64,000 nucleotides of DNA. It comes from Salimicrobium album (lineage in GTDB: Bacteria > Bacillota > Bacilli > Bacillales > Halobacillaceae). The stretch covers positions 1 through 64,000 of the forward strand of contig NZ_FNOS01000005.1 in assembly GCF_900107115.1 (NCBI RefSeq), written 5' to 3'. Shown here in pieces: positions 1 to 8,906 of the stretch (position 1 is the stretch's first letter; each line of letters opens with the position of its first letter). The notes beneath the pieces are model-generated. The model searched no databases. It was not told the origin of the DNA and saw only the letters and a program-made list of their open reading frames with translations. Both the position numbers and the translations under genes were made by a program.

Positions 1-94
1 TAGAGATGCCTCTGAGACGAAGAGGTTGATAGGTCCGGTGTGGAAGCGTGGCGACACGTGCAGCAGACGGATACTAATCCATCGAGATCTTCTC
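1..94 (+). rRNA. 23S rRNA, 3' end (partial)
   Basis: The first ~94 bases carry the conserved 3' terminus of bacterial 23S rRNA, including the ATACTAAT block and following TCGAG. The 5' part lies before the window. The exact 3' end is estimated by analogy with other Bacillaceae 23S genes. It is followed by a short spacer and 5S rRNA, so this is the end of an rRNA operon. Confidence 0.85.
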
Positions 95-148
95 TATACG
101 TTGGTCGTATGTTTCTTATCCAGTTTTGAAGGTTCATTCCTTCCTAGA

Positions 149-262
149 TGTGGTGGCAATAGCGAAGAGGTCACACCTGTTCCCATGCCGAACACAGAAG
201 TTAAGTTCTTCCGCGCCGATGGTAGTCGGGGTTACCCCCCGCAAGAGTAGGGCGCTGCCACA
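149..262 (+). rRNA. rrf: 5S rRNA
   Basis: A 114-nt sequence with the typical 5S core (CCGAACACAGAAGTTAAG at about 197-214). The 5' end TGTGGTGGC pairs with the 3' end GCTGCCACA to close helix I, with two G-U pairs. It sits ~55 nt after the 23S end and 15 nt before the initiator tRNA, as expected for an rRNA-tRNA operon. A T-rich stretch follows at 265-271. Confidence 0.93.
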
Positions 263-277
263 TCGTTTTTTTATCAG

Positions 278-354
<77 letters not shown>

Positions 355-359
355 ATTCT

Positions 360-436
360 GGTCCGGTAGTTCAGTTGGTTAGAATGCCTGCCTGTCACGC
401 AGGAGGTCGCGGGTTCGAGTCCCGTCCGGACCGCCA
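360..436 (+). tRNA. tRNA-Asp (anticodon GTC)
   Basis: A 77-nt cloverleaf with acceptor stem GGTCCGG/CCGGACC, anticodon GTC in loop CTGTCAC, T-loop GGTTCGAGTCC and encoded CCA. It is 5 nt downstream of tRNA-fMet, so the two are processed from the same rRNA-operon transcript. Confidence 0.95.
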
Positions 437-470
437 TTTTTTAAATAAATAAATGACTGTATATGTAAAT

Positions 471-499
471 GCCCCGAGCTGCGTGCCCGGGGTTTTTTT
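471..499 (+). terminator. Rho-independent terminator of the rRNA-tRNA operon
   Basis: CCCCG (472-476) pairs with CGGGG (488-492) and is followed by a run of seven T. It lies 35 nt after tRNA-Asp and 78 nt before thiL, so it ends the stable-RNA transcript. Confidence 0.8.
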
Positions 500-576
500 A
501 CTGATTTTTTCTCTTTTTTACAGCTCCCTGTTATAATGAAACAACGACATAAACCACAAAAGACGGGTGAGCAGCG

Positions 577-1551
577 ATGGAAGAATTTGAACTGATACGA
601 AAAATTACTCCCAAGTATTACAGACAGCCATCTGTAGTGAAAGGGGTAGGCGATGACGCTTTCGTCTTCCGTTCTTCGGAGGATATCGTATTTACTACTG
701 ATACGATGGTGGAAGAGGTCCATTTCTCCAGAAAAACGATGGATACGCACGCCGTCGGGTACCGGGCGCTGGCTGCGAACGTGTCGGATCTCGCCGCAAT
801 GGGGAGCCGTCCGGCATTTTACAGTGTTTCGCTGGTACTGACACCGGATTGGACGGATGAGGAGATCCTCGCCCTCTATGACGGTATGGAACAGCTTGCC
901 GAAAAGCATAGCATGGACCTGGTCGGAGGTGATACGGTGAGCGGCTCACAGACAGTGGTCGCTATTACGGCTCACGGCTACCTTCCGCCGGACAAAGGAC
1001 GTTACCGGTCTGATGCGAAGGACGGGGATGTGATCTTCGTCACCGGGACGCTCGGAGACTCGCGCGGAGGACTGGAAGAACTGATGAACCCCGGAGAATC
1101 CGTGTCCGGCCATCTTATCGACCGCCATCGATATCCGGAACCGAAAGCCGAATTTGCAGCTGGCCTCACTTCTCTTTCCAGACTCTGTCTCAACGATATC
1201 AGCGATGGGATAGCGAGTGAGGCGAATGAAATTGCAACTGCTTCCGGGGTAAGACTGCACCTTCAGAAAGAAAAGGTTCCGGTGAGTGAGGAACTCAGTA
1301 ATCGGTATCCGGACCAGGCGGGAGAATGGGCACTTAGCGGCGGTGAAGACTTTGAACTGCTTGGAACGGTGGCACCCGGGGAGAAAGAAGCACTCCTCGA
1401 GAAAGCCCGGGAACTGGATATCCGCCTTACGTTCATCGGTACAGTGAGTGCTTCTGACCTTCCGGAAGTTCTTCTCCACAGCCCTCAGGGTACAGAAACG
1501 CTGCAGCCGACAGGCTATACTCATTTGAAGGAAAGAAGGAAACGGTTATGA
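577..1551 (+). CDS. thiL: Thiamine-monophosphate kinase
   Basis: A 324-residue cytoplasmic kinase that phosphorylates thiamine monophosphate to thiamine pyrophosphate with ATP. The family's N-terminal acidic GDDA (about residues 25-28), TTDTMVEEVHF (about 40-50) and VGGDTVSG (about 116) segments are present; in this AIR-synthase-like fold they bind Mg-nucleotide. Length is normal. The start is ATG with GGGTGAG upstream. The stop overlaps the tsaE start by 4 nt, so it heads an operon that runs to tsaD. The same order (ydiA-ydiE) is found in Bacillus subtilis. Confidence 0.95.
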   Translation: MEEFELIRKITPKYYRQPSVVKGVGDDAFVFRSSEDIVFTTDTMVEEVHFSRKTMDTHAVGYRALAANVSDLAAMGSRPAFYSVSLVLTPDWTDEEILALYDGMEQLAEKHSMDLVGGDTVSGSQTVVAITAHGYLPPDKGRYRSDAKDGDVIFVTGTLGDSRGGLEELMNPGESVSGHLIDRHRYPEPKAEFAAGLTSLSRLCLNDISDGIASEANEIATASGVRLHLQKEKVPVSEELSNRYPDQAGEWALSGGEDFELLGTVAPGEKEALLEKARELDIRLTFIGTVSASDLPEVLLHSPQGTETLQPTGYTHLKERRKRL

Positions 1552-2009
1552 AAATAACATCGAACAGCCCGGAAACGACGGGCGAACTCGCTGCTTTTCT
1601 CGCGGGGAAACTTCAGCCCGGGGACGTGCTCACATTGGAAGGAGATCTCGGTGCCGGAAAAACGACGTTTACTAAGGCTCTCGGAGCAGCTCTCGGTGTG
1701 ACAAAAACAATTAACAGTCCGACGTTTACCATTATTAAAGAATATGCCGGGGACCTTCCTTTTTATCACATGGACGCTTACCGTCTGGAGGATACGGAAG
1801 AGGACCTCGGATTTGAGGAGTACTTTTTCGGCTCCGGCGTAACCGTAGTGGAATGGGCTTCCTATATAGAAGATTTTTTACCCGAAGAGCGGCTGGAGAT
1901 CAGAGTCAGTTATGAAGGGGAAGACGCACGATCCTTTTTCTTCACCCCGCGCTCTTCCCATTTTGAAACGATTTGTGAGGAGATAACTAATGAATATATT
2001 AGCGATTGA
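1548..2009 (+). CDS. tsaE: tRNA t6A biosynthesis ATPase TsaE
   Basis: A 153-residue P-loop ATPase that works with TsaB and TsaD to transfer the threonylcarbamoyl group to A37 of ANN-decoding tRNAs. The Walker A motif GDLGAGKTT is at about residues 32-40, followed by the family segment around SPTFTIIKEY (about 63-72). The length is typical. The ATG overlaps the thiL stop (ATGA), and the 3' end overlaps tsaB by 20 nt, which indicates translational coupling. Confidence 0.95.
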   Translation: MKITSNSPETTGELAAFLAGKLQPGDVLTLEGDLGAGKTTFTKALGAALGVTKTINSPTFTIIKEYAGDLPFYHMDAYRLEDTEEDLGFEEYFFGSGVTVVEWASYIEDFLPEERLEIRVSYEGEDARSFFFTPRSSHFETICEEITNEYISD

Positions 2010-2673
2010 TACTTCGAACTACGTGCTTGGAGTAGCGGTCATCAAAAACCGCGAAGTCGTGGGTGAATGGGTGACGAACGTGAAAAAGAATCACTCCGTA
2101 CGGCTTATGCCTGCAATTGAGCAGATGATGAGGGAAACGGACACGTCTCCGGATGAACTGGATCAGATTGCCGTAGCGCACGGGCCGGGGTCTTTCACTG
2201 GCGTGCGCATCGGGATGGCTACAGCTAAATCGATGGCTTTTGCTCTCAATATCCCGGTCGTCGGCGTTTCCAGTCTTGAAGTACTGGCAAGGCAGGGGAC
2301 CTTTTTCAAAGGCCTTATCTGCCCGTTCTTTGACGCCAGACGGGGTCGTGTGTATACGGGACTTTATGATGAAGAGATGAATGTAGTGATGGAAGAAGAG
2401 AATATAGATATGAAGACGTGGCTTGAACGGCTGCACGACATGAAACAGTCCGTTCTTTTCATCAGTCAGGACGAATCTGCTTTTCGTGAAATGATTGAAC
2501 AGGAGCTCGGAGAACGGGCTGTTTTTCCGGGAGCGGCCCACCGCTATGCGAGACCGTCGTATCTGGCTCTGTCAGCCATGAAAAAACCGGCCTCTTCGCT
2601 CCATACACTTATGCCCAACTACCTGCGCCTGCCGGAAGCTGAACAGAAATGGCTCAGACAAAAGGAGAAGTAG
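1990..2673 (+). CDS. tsaB: tRNA t6A biosynthesis protein TsaB
   Basis: A 227-residue inactive paralogue of TsaD that forms the TsaB-TsaD heterodimer in t6A synthesis. It starts MNILAIDTS, the conserved ASKHA-fold beginning, and has HGPGSFTGVRIG at about residues 64-75, diagnostic of TsaB. The ATG follows AGGAG at 7-nt spacing and overlaps the end of tsaE. It is followed after 3 nt by rimI. Only moderate conservation is expected in the C-terminal half. Confidence 0.94.
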   Translation: MNILAIDTSNYVLGVAVIKNREVVGEWVTNVKKNHSVRLMPAIEQMMRETDTSPDELDQIAVAHGPGSFTGVRIGMATAKSMAFALNIPVVGVSSLEVLARQGTFFKGLICPFFDARRGRVYTGLYDEEMNVVMEEENIDMKTWLERLHDMKQSVLFISQDESAFREMIEQELGERAVFPGAAHRYARPSYLALSAMKKPASSLHTLMPNYLRLPEAEQKWLRQKEK

Positions 2674-2676
2674 CAG

Positions 2677-3117
2677 GTGGGTGGCGTCAGAAGAATGACG
2701 ACGGAGGACATAAGTCGGGTGGTGCAGGTGGAACGGGCGACTTTTCCGGACCCGTGGCCGGAAGATACGTTTTTGGAAGAACTGGAATACAATCCTTACG
2801 CCGTATACTTTCTTATAGAGGATAAGGGAAAAGTAATCGGCTACTGCGGGATATGGCTCGTTTATGAAGAAGCACACATTACAAACCTGGCCATTCATCC
2901 GGAGTCCCGCGGGAAGAGATATGGGCAGAGACTGTTTGCAGAAGTCATGGCCCACGCAAAACAGGCGGGAGTCCTTCAAATTACGCTTGAAGTGCGTGTG
3001 ACGAACACTACTGCTCAGCATATGTACCGCCGCTTCGGTTTTAAACCGGGCGCAATAAAAAAAAGCTATTACCCGGATAACGGGGAAGATGCTTTAGTTA
3101 TGTGGGTGAAATTATGA
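2677..3117 (+). CDS. rimI: Ribosomal protein S18 N-alanine acetyltransferase
   Basis: A 146-residue GNAT-fold acetyltransferase. The acetyl-CoA loop is the [13 protein letters not shown] segment at about residues 74-86 (R/Q-x-x-G-x-G/A type), and [17 protein letters not shown] at about 111-127 is typical of RimI. The GTG start at 2677 has AAAGGAG 9 nt upstream; an in-frame ATG at 2695 is the alternative. It lies between tsaB and tsaD, as in B. subtilis. The end overlaps the tsaD ATG by 4 nt. Confidence 0.93.
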   Translation: MGGVRRMTTEDISRVVQVERATFPDPWPEDTFLEELEYNPYAVYFLIEDKGKVIGYCGIWLVYEEAHITNLAIHPESRGKRYGQRLFAEVMAHAKQAGVLQITLEVRVTNTTAQHMYRRFGFKPGAIKKSYYPDNGEDALVMWVKL

Positions 3118-4148
3118 ATAACGATCAGTATTTGCTGGCTATTGAAACAAGCTGTGACGAAACGGCAGTAGCCGTCATCAAAAATGAAACAGAACTCGTG
3201 GCAAACGTGGTGGCTTCCCAAATTGAAAGTCATAAACGTTTCGGCGGTGTAGTCCCTGAGATCGCTTCGAGGCATCATATTGAACAGATTACGGTAACCC
3301 TCGAGGAGGCACTGCAGGAGGCCGGAATGACTCTTGATGATATGGATGCGATCGGAGTGACGGAAGGCCCGGGTCTCGTGGGTGCACTTCTCGTTGGAGT
3401 GAACGCGGCCAAAGGCATCGCTTTCGCCAGACAGAAGCCGCTCGTCGGTGTCCATCATATCGCCGGTCATATTTATGCCAGCAGGCTTGAAAAAGAGTTC
3501 GAATTCCCTCTGCTTGCACTCGTCGTATCCGGGGGGCATACTGAACTCGTCCTTATGAAAGGGCATAACGACTTCGAAGTCATCGGTGAGACAAGGGACG
3601 ACGCTGCCGGGGAAGCATACGACAAAGTGGCCCGTCTTTTGAAGCTCTCTTATCCCGGGGGTCCTGAAATCGACAAACTGGCAGCTGCCGGGGAGCCGGT
3701 CATCGATTTCCCGAGAGCCTGGCTGGAAGAGGGGTCTTTCGATTTCAGTTTCAGCGGTCTGAAGTCTGCAGTAACCAACAAGCTTCACAATGCAGGCCAG
3801 AAAGGTGAGGAATTTCGACCGGAGGATGTAGCAGCCAGCTTTCAGGAAAGTGTGGTAGAAGTGTTATCCACAAAAACGAAAAAAGCAGCCGCAGCCTACG
3901 GAGTGAAACAGGTGATCGTAGCCGGAGGGGTGGCTGCCAACAGCGGCCTCCGCGCACGACTTTTGGAAACATTCCAGGAGACGGGTCAGGAATTGCTTAT
4001 CCCTCCGTTGAAGTTCTGTACGGATAATGCGGCGATGATCGCTGCGGCCGGGGCTGTCGCTTACAGACAGGGGCACCGGGCCGGGTGGGATCTGAACGCT
4101 CATCCGGGGCTGGACCTTGAGGAATACGGGAAAAGAGGACGGAACTGA
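3114..4148 (+). CDS. tsaD: tRNA N6-adenosine threonylcarbamoyltransferase TsaD
   Basis: A 344-residue metalloenzyme that transfers threonylcarbamoyl to A37 of tRNA, the catalytic member of the TsaBDE complex (older names gcp, ydiE). It has the metal-binding HHIAGH motif at about residues 114-119 and nucleotide-binding SGGHT (about 138) and AGGVAANS segments. The ATG at 3114 overlaps the rimI stop (ATGA) and is preferred over an in-frame GTG at 3102. A strong terminator follows 13 nt after the stop. Confidence 0.96.
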   Translation: MNNDQYLLAIETSCDETAVAVIKNETELVANVVASQIESHKRFGGVVPEIASRHHIEQITVTLEEALQEAGMTLDDMDAIGVTEGPGLVGALLVGVNAAKGIAFARQKPLVGVHHIAGHIYASRLEKEFEFPLLALVVSGGHTELVLMKGHNDFEVIGETRDDAAGEAYDKVARLLKLSYPGGPEIDKLAAAGEPVIDFPRAWLEEGSFDFSFSGLKSAVTNKLHNAGQKGEEFRPEDVAASFQESVVEVLSTKTKKAAAAYGVKQVIVAGGVAANSGLRARLLETFQETGQELLIPPLKFCTDNAAMIAAAGAVAYRQGHRAGWDLNAHPGLDLEEYGKRGRN

Positions 4149-4161
4149 AGAAAACCGTCTG

Positions 4162-4194
4162 CCTGCAGAGACACTACGTTTCTGCAGGTTTTTT
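4162..4194 (+). terminator. Terminator of the thiL-tsaD operon
   Basis: CCTGCAGA (4162-4169) pairs perfectly with TCTGCAGG (4181-4188), followed by six T. It lies 13 nt after the tsaD stop. Confidence 0.88.
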
Positions 4195-4210
4195 CGTATA
4201 GACCGCACAC

Positions 4211-4395
4211 TTATACACAGGAATGTGGCAAAAGTGTGGATGAATGAAGTGGAAAACCGTAAAATCGGGAATGGTGACGTGGATAAAAAATGTGGGTAAC
4301 TGTCGTTTTTCCTGTGGATAGTGTTGATAAACCTGTTGAAAACTGGTGTAAATACTGTTTATCTGTGGATAACATTCGGGATAAAGTTATTCATA
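4211..4395 (+). other. DnaA-box cluster in the tsaD / ABC-F intergenic region
   Basis: Within 185 bp there are two exact matches to the DnaA box (TTATACACA at 4211-4219; TGTGGATAA, its reverse form, at 4364-4372) and six one-mismatch copies (4235-4243, 4278-4286, 4291-4299, 4313-4321, 4322-4330, 4387-4395), most in the TGTGGATAA orientation. The spacer between convergent genes has no coding capacity. From memory, B. subtilis has a stable DnaA-binding cluster at the equivalent gcp-ydiF gap, which supports a conserved replication-control site. DnaA binding here is inferred. Confidence 0.75.
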
Positions 4396-4403
4396 AAATA
4401 AAA

Positions 4404-4442
4404 GCACCTGTTGAGAATCAGTCAGGAATTCTCCCCAGGTGC
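4404..4442 (-). terminator. Terminator of the ABC-F gene
   Basis: Perfect arms GCACCTG (4404-4410) and CAGGTGC (4436-4442) enclose an inner GAGAAT/ATTCTC stem. On the minus strand the hairpin is followed by TTTTATTTTAT. It begins 6 nt after the stop of the ABC-F gene. Confidence 0.85.
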
Positions 4443-4447
4443 CTGTT

Positions 4448-6382
4448 TTATTCTTCGATCTGCAATTCTTCCCATTCTTCCATAAGTGCTTCAATTTTTT
4501 GCTCCGCTTGTCTGTTTTCTTCCGTCAGTTCTCCTGATTTCTCGGAATCCTGATATACTTCGGGTTTGCAGAGCTCGTCATCGTTGTCCGAGATTTTCTG
4601 TTCCCAGCTCTCGATTTCAGTTTCTATCTCTTCAATACGGCGGAGGCGCTTCCGTTCTTCCCGTTTAGCGGCTTTGTCTTCCTGAAAGGAGCGTTTCCCT
4701 TCCGTGGGAGCGGCTGCTTCCGGTTTCCCTTTTTCTCTTTCTTCAATAGCCTTCAGTTCCGCTTCCTCGCGTTTTTTCTCCTGATAGTAGTCATAGTCCC
4801 CGAGGAACGTGCGCGTCTCCTCCGGCTGCATCTCCACGATCTGCGTGGCGATTTTGTTGATGAAATAACGGTCGTGAGAGACGAAGATAAGCGTTCCGGG
4901 ATAGTCGACGAGAGCGGCTTCGAGGACCTCTTTACTGTCGAGATCCAGGTGGTTCGTCGGCTCGTCGAGAATCAGCAGGTTCGCTTTCTGCATCATAAGT
5001 TTTGCGAGAGACAGGCGGGCTTTTTCCCCGCCGCTCAAAGCGGTCACCGGTTTCAGCACGTCCTCTCCCGTGAACAGGAAGTTCCCGAGAATGGTGCGGA
5101 TATCCTTCTCATCTTCCATCGGATAGTCGTCCCACAGTTCATGGAGCACCATCTTCTTCCGGTTCAGTTCGCTCTGTTCCTGATCATAGTAGCCGATCTG
5201 TACATTCGCACCGAGCATGATATCGCCGTGGCTCGGGCCGAGTTTTTCCGTAAGAAGTTTGAGAAGCGTCGATTTTCCGACGCCGTTCGGGCCGATCAGA
5301 GCGATGGAATCCCCGCGGGAAACGTCCAGACTCACGTCACGGAACAGATAATCGCTGTCCGGATAACCGAAACCGAGATTATCCGTTTTCAGTACATCAT
5401 TTCCGCTCCGTCTGTCGATCTGAAAAGTGAATTTCGCCGACTTCGCGTCATCTTTCGGCTTTTCGACTTTCTCCATTTTCTCGAGTTGTTTGCGCCGGCT
5501 CTGCGCCCGCTTACTGGTCGTCGCCCGGACGATATTCTTCTGAATGAAATCTTCCATCTTCTTGATTTCACCCTGCTGTTTCTCGTACTGCTTCATTTCC
5601 TGTTCGAAGTCCGCTTCCTTCTGCTTCAGATAGTCGCTGTAGTTGCCGGTGTATTTCTTCACCCGCTGTAGGGCGACTTCGTATACAGTGTTTACGATTT
5701 TATCGAGAAAATAGCGGTCGTGGGAGACTATGACGACAGCACCCGGGTAGGAGGATAAATAGTTCTCGAGCCACGTGAGCGTGTCGATATCCAGGTGGTT
5801 CGTCGGCTCATCCAGAATGAGGACGTCCGGTTTCGTGAGCAGGTGTTTTCCGAGTGCCAGTCTCGTCTTCTGTCCGCCGCTCAGCGTAGTGATGGACTGG
5901 TCCCACATGGATTCGGGGAAACTGAGTCCCTGCAGTACGGCTTTCATGTCCGCTTCATACCGGTACCCTCCGGCCATCTGGAATTCGTTCTGCCTGCGGT
6001 CGTATTCTTCGAGAAAGTCCTGGTATTCCTCCGGAGAAGCGAAATGATCGGGGTCCGCCATCTCACTTTCCATTTTTCTCAGTTTGTCTTCCATATTCTT
6101 CAGATGATCGAAAACGCGGGAGAACTCCTCCCAGATCGTTCCGTTCGACTCGAGTCCGCTATGCTGTTCCAGATAGCCGACGCTTGTCTCCTTGGACTGG
6201 AAAATGTTCCCCTCTTCATATCCCATCTCTCCGGCCATCACTTTAAGCAGGGTGGATTTCCCCGCTCCGTTTCTTCCGACGATGGCGATGCGGTCGTTTG
6301 TTTGTACTTCCAAATCGATATCGGATAAAATTAACTCAGCTCCAAAACGCTTCGTTAATTGATTCAGCTGCATTAGTATCAT
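4448..6382 (-). CDS. ABC-F family ATPase (YdiF-like)
   Basis: A 644-residue duplicated ABC ATPase without membrane segments, hence an ABC-F protein acting at the ribosome and not a transporter. Domain 1 has Walker A GRNGAGKST (about residues 37-45) and signature LSGGQKTRLALGK; domain 2 has GPNGVGKST and LSGGEKARLSLAK. A charged linker lies between them, and the C-terminal ~110 residues form a Lys/Glu-rich coiled coil. Gene order identifies it with B. subtilis ydiF. Start ATG 6382 has GAGGTG on the minus strand at normal spacing. The substrate and the translation defect it relieves cannot be read from sequence. Confidence 0.93.
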   Translation of the reverse strand: MILMQLNQLTKRFGAELILSDIDLEVQTNDRIAIVGRNGAGKSTLLKVMAGEMGYEEGNIFQSKETSVGYLEQHSGLESNGTIWEEFSRVFDHLKNMEDKLRKMESEMADPDHFASPEEYQDFLEEYDRRQNEFQMAGGYRYEADMKAVLQGLSFPESMWDQSITTLSGGQKTRLALGKHLLTKPDVLILDEPTNHLDIDTLTWLENYLSSYPGAVVIVSHDRYFLDKIVNTVYEVALQRVKKYTGNYSDYLKQKEADFEQEMKQYEKQQGEIKKMEDFIQKNIVRATTSKRAQSRRKQLEKMEKVEKPKDDAKSAKFTFQIDRRSGNDVLKTDNLGFGYPDSDYLFRDVSLDVSRGDSIALIGPNGVGKSTLLKLLTEKLGPSHGDIMLGANVQIGYYDQEQSELNRKKMVLHELWDDYPMEDEKDIRTILGNFLFTGEDVLKPVTALSGGEKARLSLAKLMMQKANLLILDEPTNHLDLDSKEVLEAALVDYPGTLIFVSHDRYFINKIATQIVEMQPEETRTFLGDYDYYQEKKREEAELKAIEEREKGKPEAAAPTEGKRSFQEDKAAKREERKRLRRIEEIETEIESWEQKISDNDDELCKPEVYQDSEKSGELTEENRQAEQKIEALMEEWEELQIEE

Positions 6383-6449
6383 AATTTTTCACCTCGACTT
6401 ATTTAGTGTATCTCATACAAAGCAGAAGGGGCAACAAAAGGTGCTAACT

Positions 6450-6478
6450 TTGTGAAATCCATCACGTTTTTTGATAAA
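6450..6478 (+). promoter_or_regulatory. rex promoter with Rex-type operator
   Basis: TTGTGAAATCCATCACGT at 6450-6467 fits the Rex operator TTGTGAA-N4-TTCACAA with an intact left half and an imperfect right half. Its first bases also serve as a -35 (TTGTGA) 17 nt before a -10-like GATAAA at 6473-6478. A repressor bound here would cover the promoter of its own gene. Confidence 0.65.
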
Positions 6479-6510
6479 CTATAGAGTAGGAGAAAGAAGG
6501 AGGAGGAGAC

Positions 6511-7140
6511 ATGGGTGATGAAATGAAGATCCCCCAGGCTACGGCGAAACGCCTGCCTTTATATTACCGGTTCATCAATAACTTATACTTACAGGGGAAA
6601 CTGCGGGTCTCTTCAAAGGAACTGAGCGACGCGGTCAAAGTGGACTCTGCGACGATACGCCGGGATTTTTCTTATTTCGGAGCGCTCGGCAAAAAAGGCT
6701 ACGGCTACAATGTGGAACATCTGCTGCAGTTTTTCAGAAGAACGCTCGACCAGGATGAGACGACCGAAGTCGCGCTGATCGGGGTAGGGAATCTCGGAAC
6801 GGCGTTTCTGAACTACAACTTCATGAAAAACAACAACACGAAAATAGTGGTAGCTTTTGATGCGAACGACCGGCTCGTCGGCACGGAAATCGGCGGTGTG
6901 CCGGTCGCTCATATCGATGATCTGGAAGAAAAGATGGGAAACGTGTCGGTGGCCATTCTGACGGTCCCGTCCCAGGAAGCTCAGGGGATTACGGATCGGC
7001 TGGTGGAGCGGGGCGTGTCCGGGATTCTGAACTTTACACCGGCGCGAATTTCCGTTCCTCCTACCGTACGCGTGCATCACATCGATTTGTCTGTCGAACT
7101 GCAGTCACTTGCTTATTTTCTGAAGCATTATCCGCTGTAA
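6511..7140 (+). CDS. rex: Redox-sensing transcriptional repressor Rex
   Basis: A 209-residue repressor that senses NADH/NAD+ and controls fermentative and respiratory genes. The N-terminal winged helix includes a recognition segment around [14 protein letters not shown] (about residues 45-58), characteristic of Rex. A Rossmann domain follows with [12 protein letters not shown] (about 91-102), and the C-terminal helix is [10 protein letters not shown]. Start ATG 6511 has AGGAGGAG 3-4 nt upstream; an ATG four codons later is possible. A Rex-type operator in its own promoter indicates autoregulation. A terminator follows. Confidence 0.95.
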   Translation: MGDEMKIPQATAKRLPLYYRFINNLYLQGKLRVSSKELSDAVKVDSATIRRDFSYFGALGKKGYGYNVEHLLQFFRRTLDQDETTEVALIGVGNLGTAFLNYNFMKNNNTKIVVAFDANDRLVGTEIGGVPVAHIDDLEEKMGNVSVAILTVPSQEAQGITDRLVERGVSGILNFTPARISVPPTVRVHHIDLSVELQSLAYFLKHYPL

Positions 7141-7161
7141 CCAACCACTCTATTGAGAGGT

Positions 7162-7187
7162 CCGGGGCTTCCCCCGGGCTTTTTATT
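7162..7187 (+). terminator. Terminator of rex
   Basis: CCGGGG (7162-7167), a four-base loop and CCCCGG (7172-7177), followed by CTTTTTATT. It begins 21 nt after the rex stop. Confidence 0.85.
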
Positions 7188-7269
7188 ATCGTTTCCTGGA
7201 AGAGTTTCTTTTCGTGAAACGCAGGGTATAGTCAATAATAATTCGATATTCGAAAGGTCAGGATAAACT

Positions 7270-8658
7270 ATGGCGAAAATACCTGAAAAATGGCTGGTCG
7301 TCGTCTCCGTATTATTCGGGACGTTCACCGTCATTTTGAACAATAGTATGTTGAATCCGGTTCTGCCGCGCTTCATCGAAATATTCGATACGACCGCCGT
7401 GGGAGCCGGGTGGATATTGACGATTTTCATGGTGTCGATGGGTATGACGATGCCGCTAACCGGCTATTTCGGAGACCGGTTCGGGAAGAAGAAAGTCTAT
7501 CTCGTCGGTCTCACTCTGTTCCTCGTCGGTTCCACTTCCGGTTTCTTCAGCAGCTCCCTCGGCATGGTCATCGCTTCCCGGGCGATCCAGGGCTCTGCCG
7601 GGGGTCTTATGATGCCGATTGCGATGGCGCTTATATTCAACTCGTTCCCGAGAAACGAGCGGGGACTGGCCGTCGGAATTTACGGCGTTGCGGCCATGGT
7701 GGCGCCGGCGATCGGGCCGACCGTCGGCGGACTGCTCATCCAGGTGCTGGACTGGCCGTGGCTGTTTGCGGTGAATATACCGTTCGGTCTCATCGGGCTT
7801 GTCCTGTCTGTGAAGTTTCTGCAACAGACCGAGAGCGATCCGGAGAAACGGTTCGATCTCATCGGATTTCTGCTCGTCACTTCCGGAATCGGGGGGATAC
7901 TGTTCGCCCTCGGACGGGGACGTACACCGGAGATTCTTTTTGAACCGCTGAACCTGGGTATTGTCGCAACCGGGCTGATTCTGATATTCGTGTTCGTCCG
8001 GTATGAAATACGTCAGGAACAGCCGCTTTTGAATCTGTCGGTGTTCAAAGTGCCGACGTACGCCATATCGATACTGATTACGTCGTCGGCTTCCATCGGT
8101 CTCTTCTCGGGCATTTTTCTGCTGCCGCTTCTCATACAGAACGTATACGGTCTGAACGAAGTATGGACGGGGCTCCTGTTCTTACCGGCGGCAGCCATGA
8201 GCGGGGTGTTTATGTCCTTCGGGGGGAGACTCCTTGATAAAAAAGGGCCGAAATATGTTCTTCCTCCGGGTCTTGCGATCATGGGAATTTCAACCGTCGG
8301 ACTCGGGATGCTCGAGACGTCCAGTCCGTTCTGGTGGATCCTACTTCTGAATGCGATCCGCGGAGCCGGGATGGGCATGAGTAACATGCCTGCTACGACG
8401 ACCGGGATGAACGCGATTCCTGATGAATACGTCGCCCAGGGGTCCGCCATGAACAACATTATCCGGCAGATCGCCTCTTCGCTCGGTATCGTATTCTTCT
8501 CGATTTATTATGAGGTGCGCCGGGCTCAGATTGCTGTCGGTACGAACATGCAGGAAGCGACACTGCAGACGCTGAATGAAGCGTTCCTCGTCTCTTCTGC
8601 CGTACTGTTCATAGCTCTTCCGTTCGCATTCTTCATGAAAGGCGTACAGGATGATTAA
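7270..8658 (+). CDS. MFS drug/metabolite exporter, DHA2 (EmrB/QacA) type
   Basis: A 462-residue hydrophobic protein with a dozen or more predicted membrane spans. Motif A appears as GYFGDRFGKKKVYLVG (about residues 65-80), and GPTVGGLL (about 155-162) matches the antiporter motif C region typical of proton-driven drug exporters. The length fits the DHA2 group. The start ATG has only a weak ribosome binding site (AAGG...AGGA). It is a single gene between the rex terminator and its own terminator. The substrate cannot be inferred. Confidence 0.85.
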   Translation: MAKIPEKWLVVVSVLFGTFTVILNNSMLNPVLPRFIEIFDTTAVGAGWILTIFMVSMGMTMPLTGYFGDRFGKKKVYLVGLTLFLVGSTSGFFSSSLGMVIASRAIQGSAGGLMMPIAMALIFNSFPRNERGLAVGIYGVAAMVAPAIGPTVGGLLIQVLDWPWLFAVNIPFGLIGLVLSVKFLQQTESDPEKRFDLIGFLLVTSGIGGILFALGRGRTPEILFEPLNLGIVATGLILIFVFVRYEIRQEQPLLNLSVFKVPTYAISILITSSASIGLFSGIFLLPLLIQNVYGLNEVWTGLLFLPAAAMSGVFMSFGGRLLDKKGPKYVLPPGLAIMGISTVGLGMLETSSPFWWILLLNAIRGAGMGMSNMPATTTGMNAIPDEYVAQGSAMNNIIRQIASSLGIVFFSIYYEVRRAQIAVGTNMQEATLQTLNEAFLVSSAVLFIALPFAFFMKGVQDD

Positions 8659-8672
8659 GAATATACCTGCAT

Positions 8673-8712
8673 AAGATGATTTCGCCAGCACGGCGGAGTC
8701 ACCTTATTTTTT
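8673..8712 (+). terminator. Terminator of the DHA2 exporter gene
   Basis: AAGATGATTTCGCC pairs with GGCGGAGTCACCTT (one mismatch, two G-U pairs) around an AGCAC loop, followed by ATTTTTTAT. An additional inverted repeat TATGGA/TCCATA follows directly. Confidence 0.78.
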
Positions 8713-8796
8713 ATGGAGAGAATTTCCATAAATCAGTTTTCGGATGGTGACTTTTAACTTGAAAAACTTCAATATTCTGTTACAATTATCTTAATA

Positions 8797-8825
8797 TTTT
8801 GAACATACTGACCAGTAGGTATAAT
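8797..8825 (+). promoter_or_regulatory. Promoter with embedded TetR-type operator for the acyl-CoA operon
   Basis: A perfect -10 TATAAT (8820-8825) lies 17 nt after a -35-like TTTTGA (8797-8802). Between them is ACTGACCAGTAGGT (8807-8820), with AC-AC/GT-GT symmetry and perfect TACTG/CAGTA arms. This architecture is typical of TetR-family repressors such as those of fatty-acid degradation genes. No TetR gene is in the window, so the regulator is unknown. Confidence 0.6.
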
Positions 8826-8906
8826 GAAATGTTATCCATTTCCTGATTCATCGTACCCTACATAAATTTTGAAGGCACAGGAAAAATGAGAACAAGGAGG
8901 GAGTGG

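Noticed and set aside
4874-5671. 265-residue plus-strand frame opposite the ABC-F gene
   Set aside because: Shadow of the ABC-F coding sequence; no ribosome binding site and no domain.
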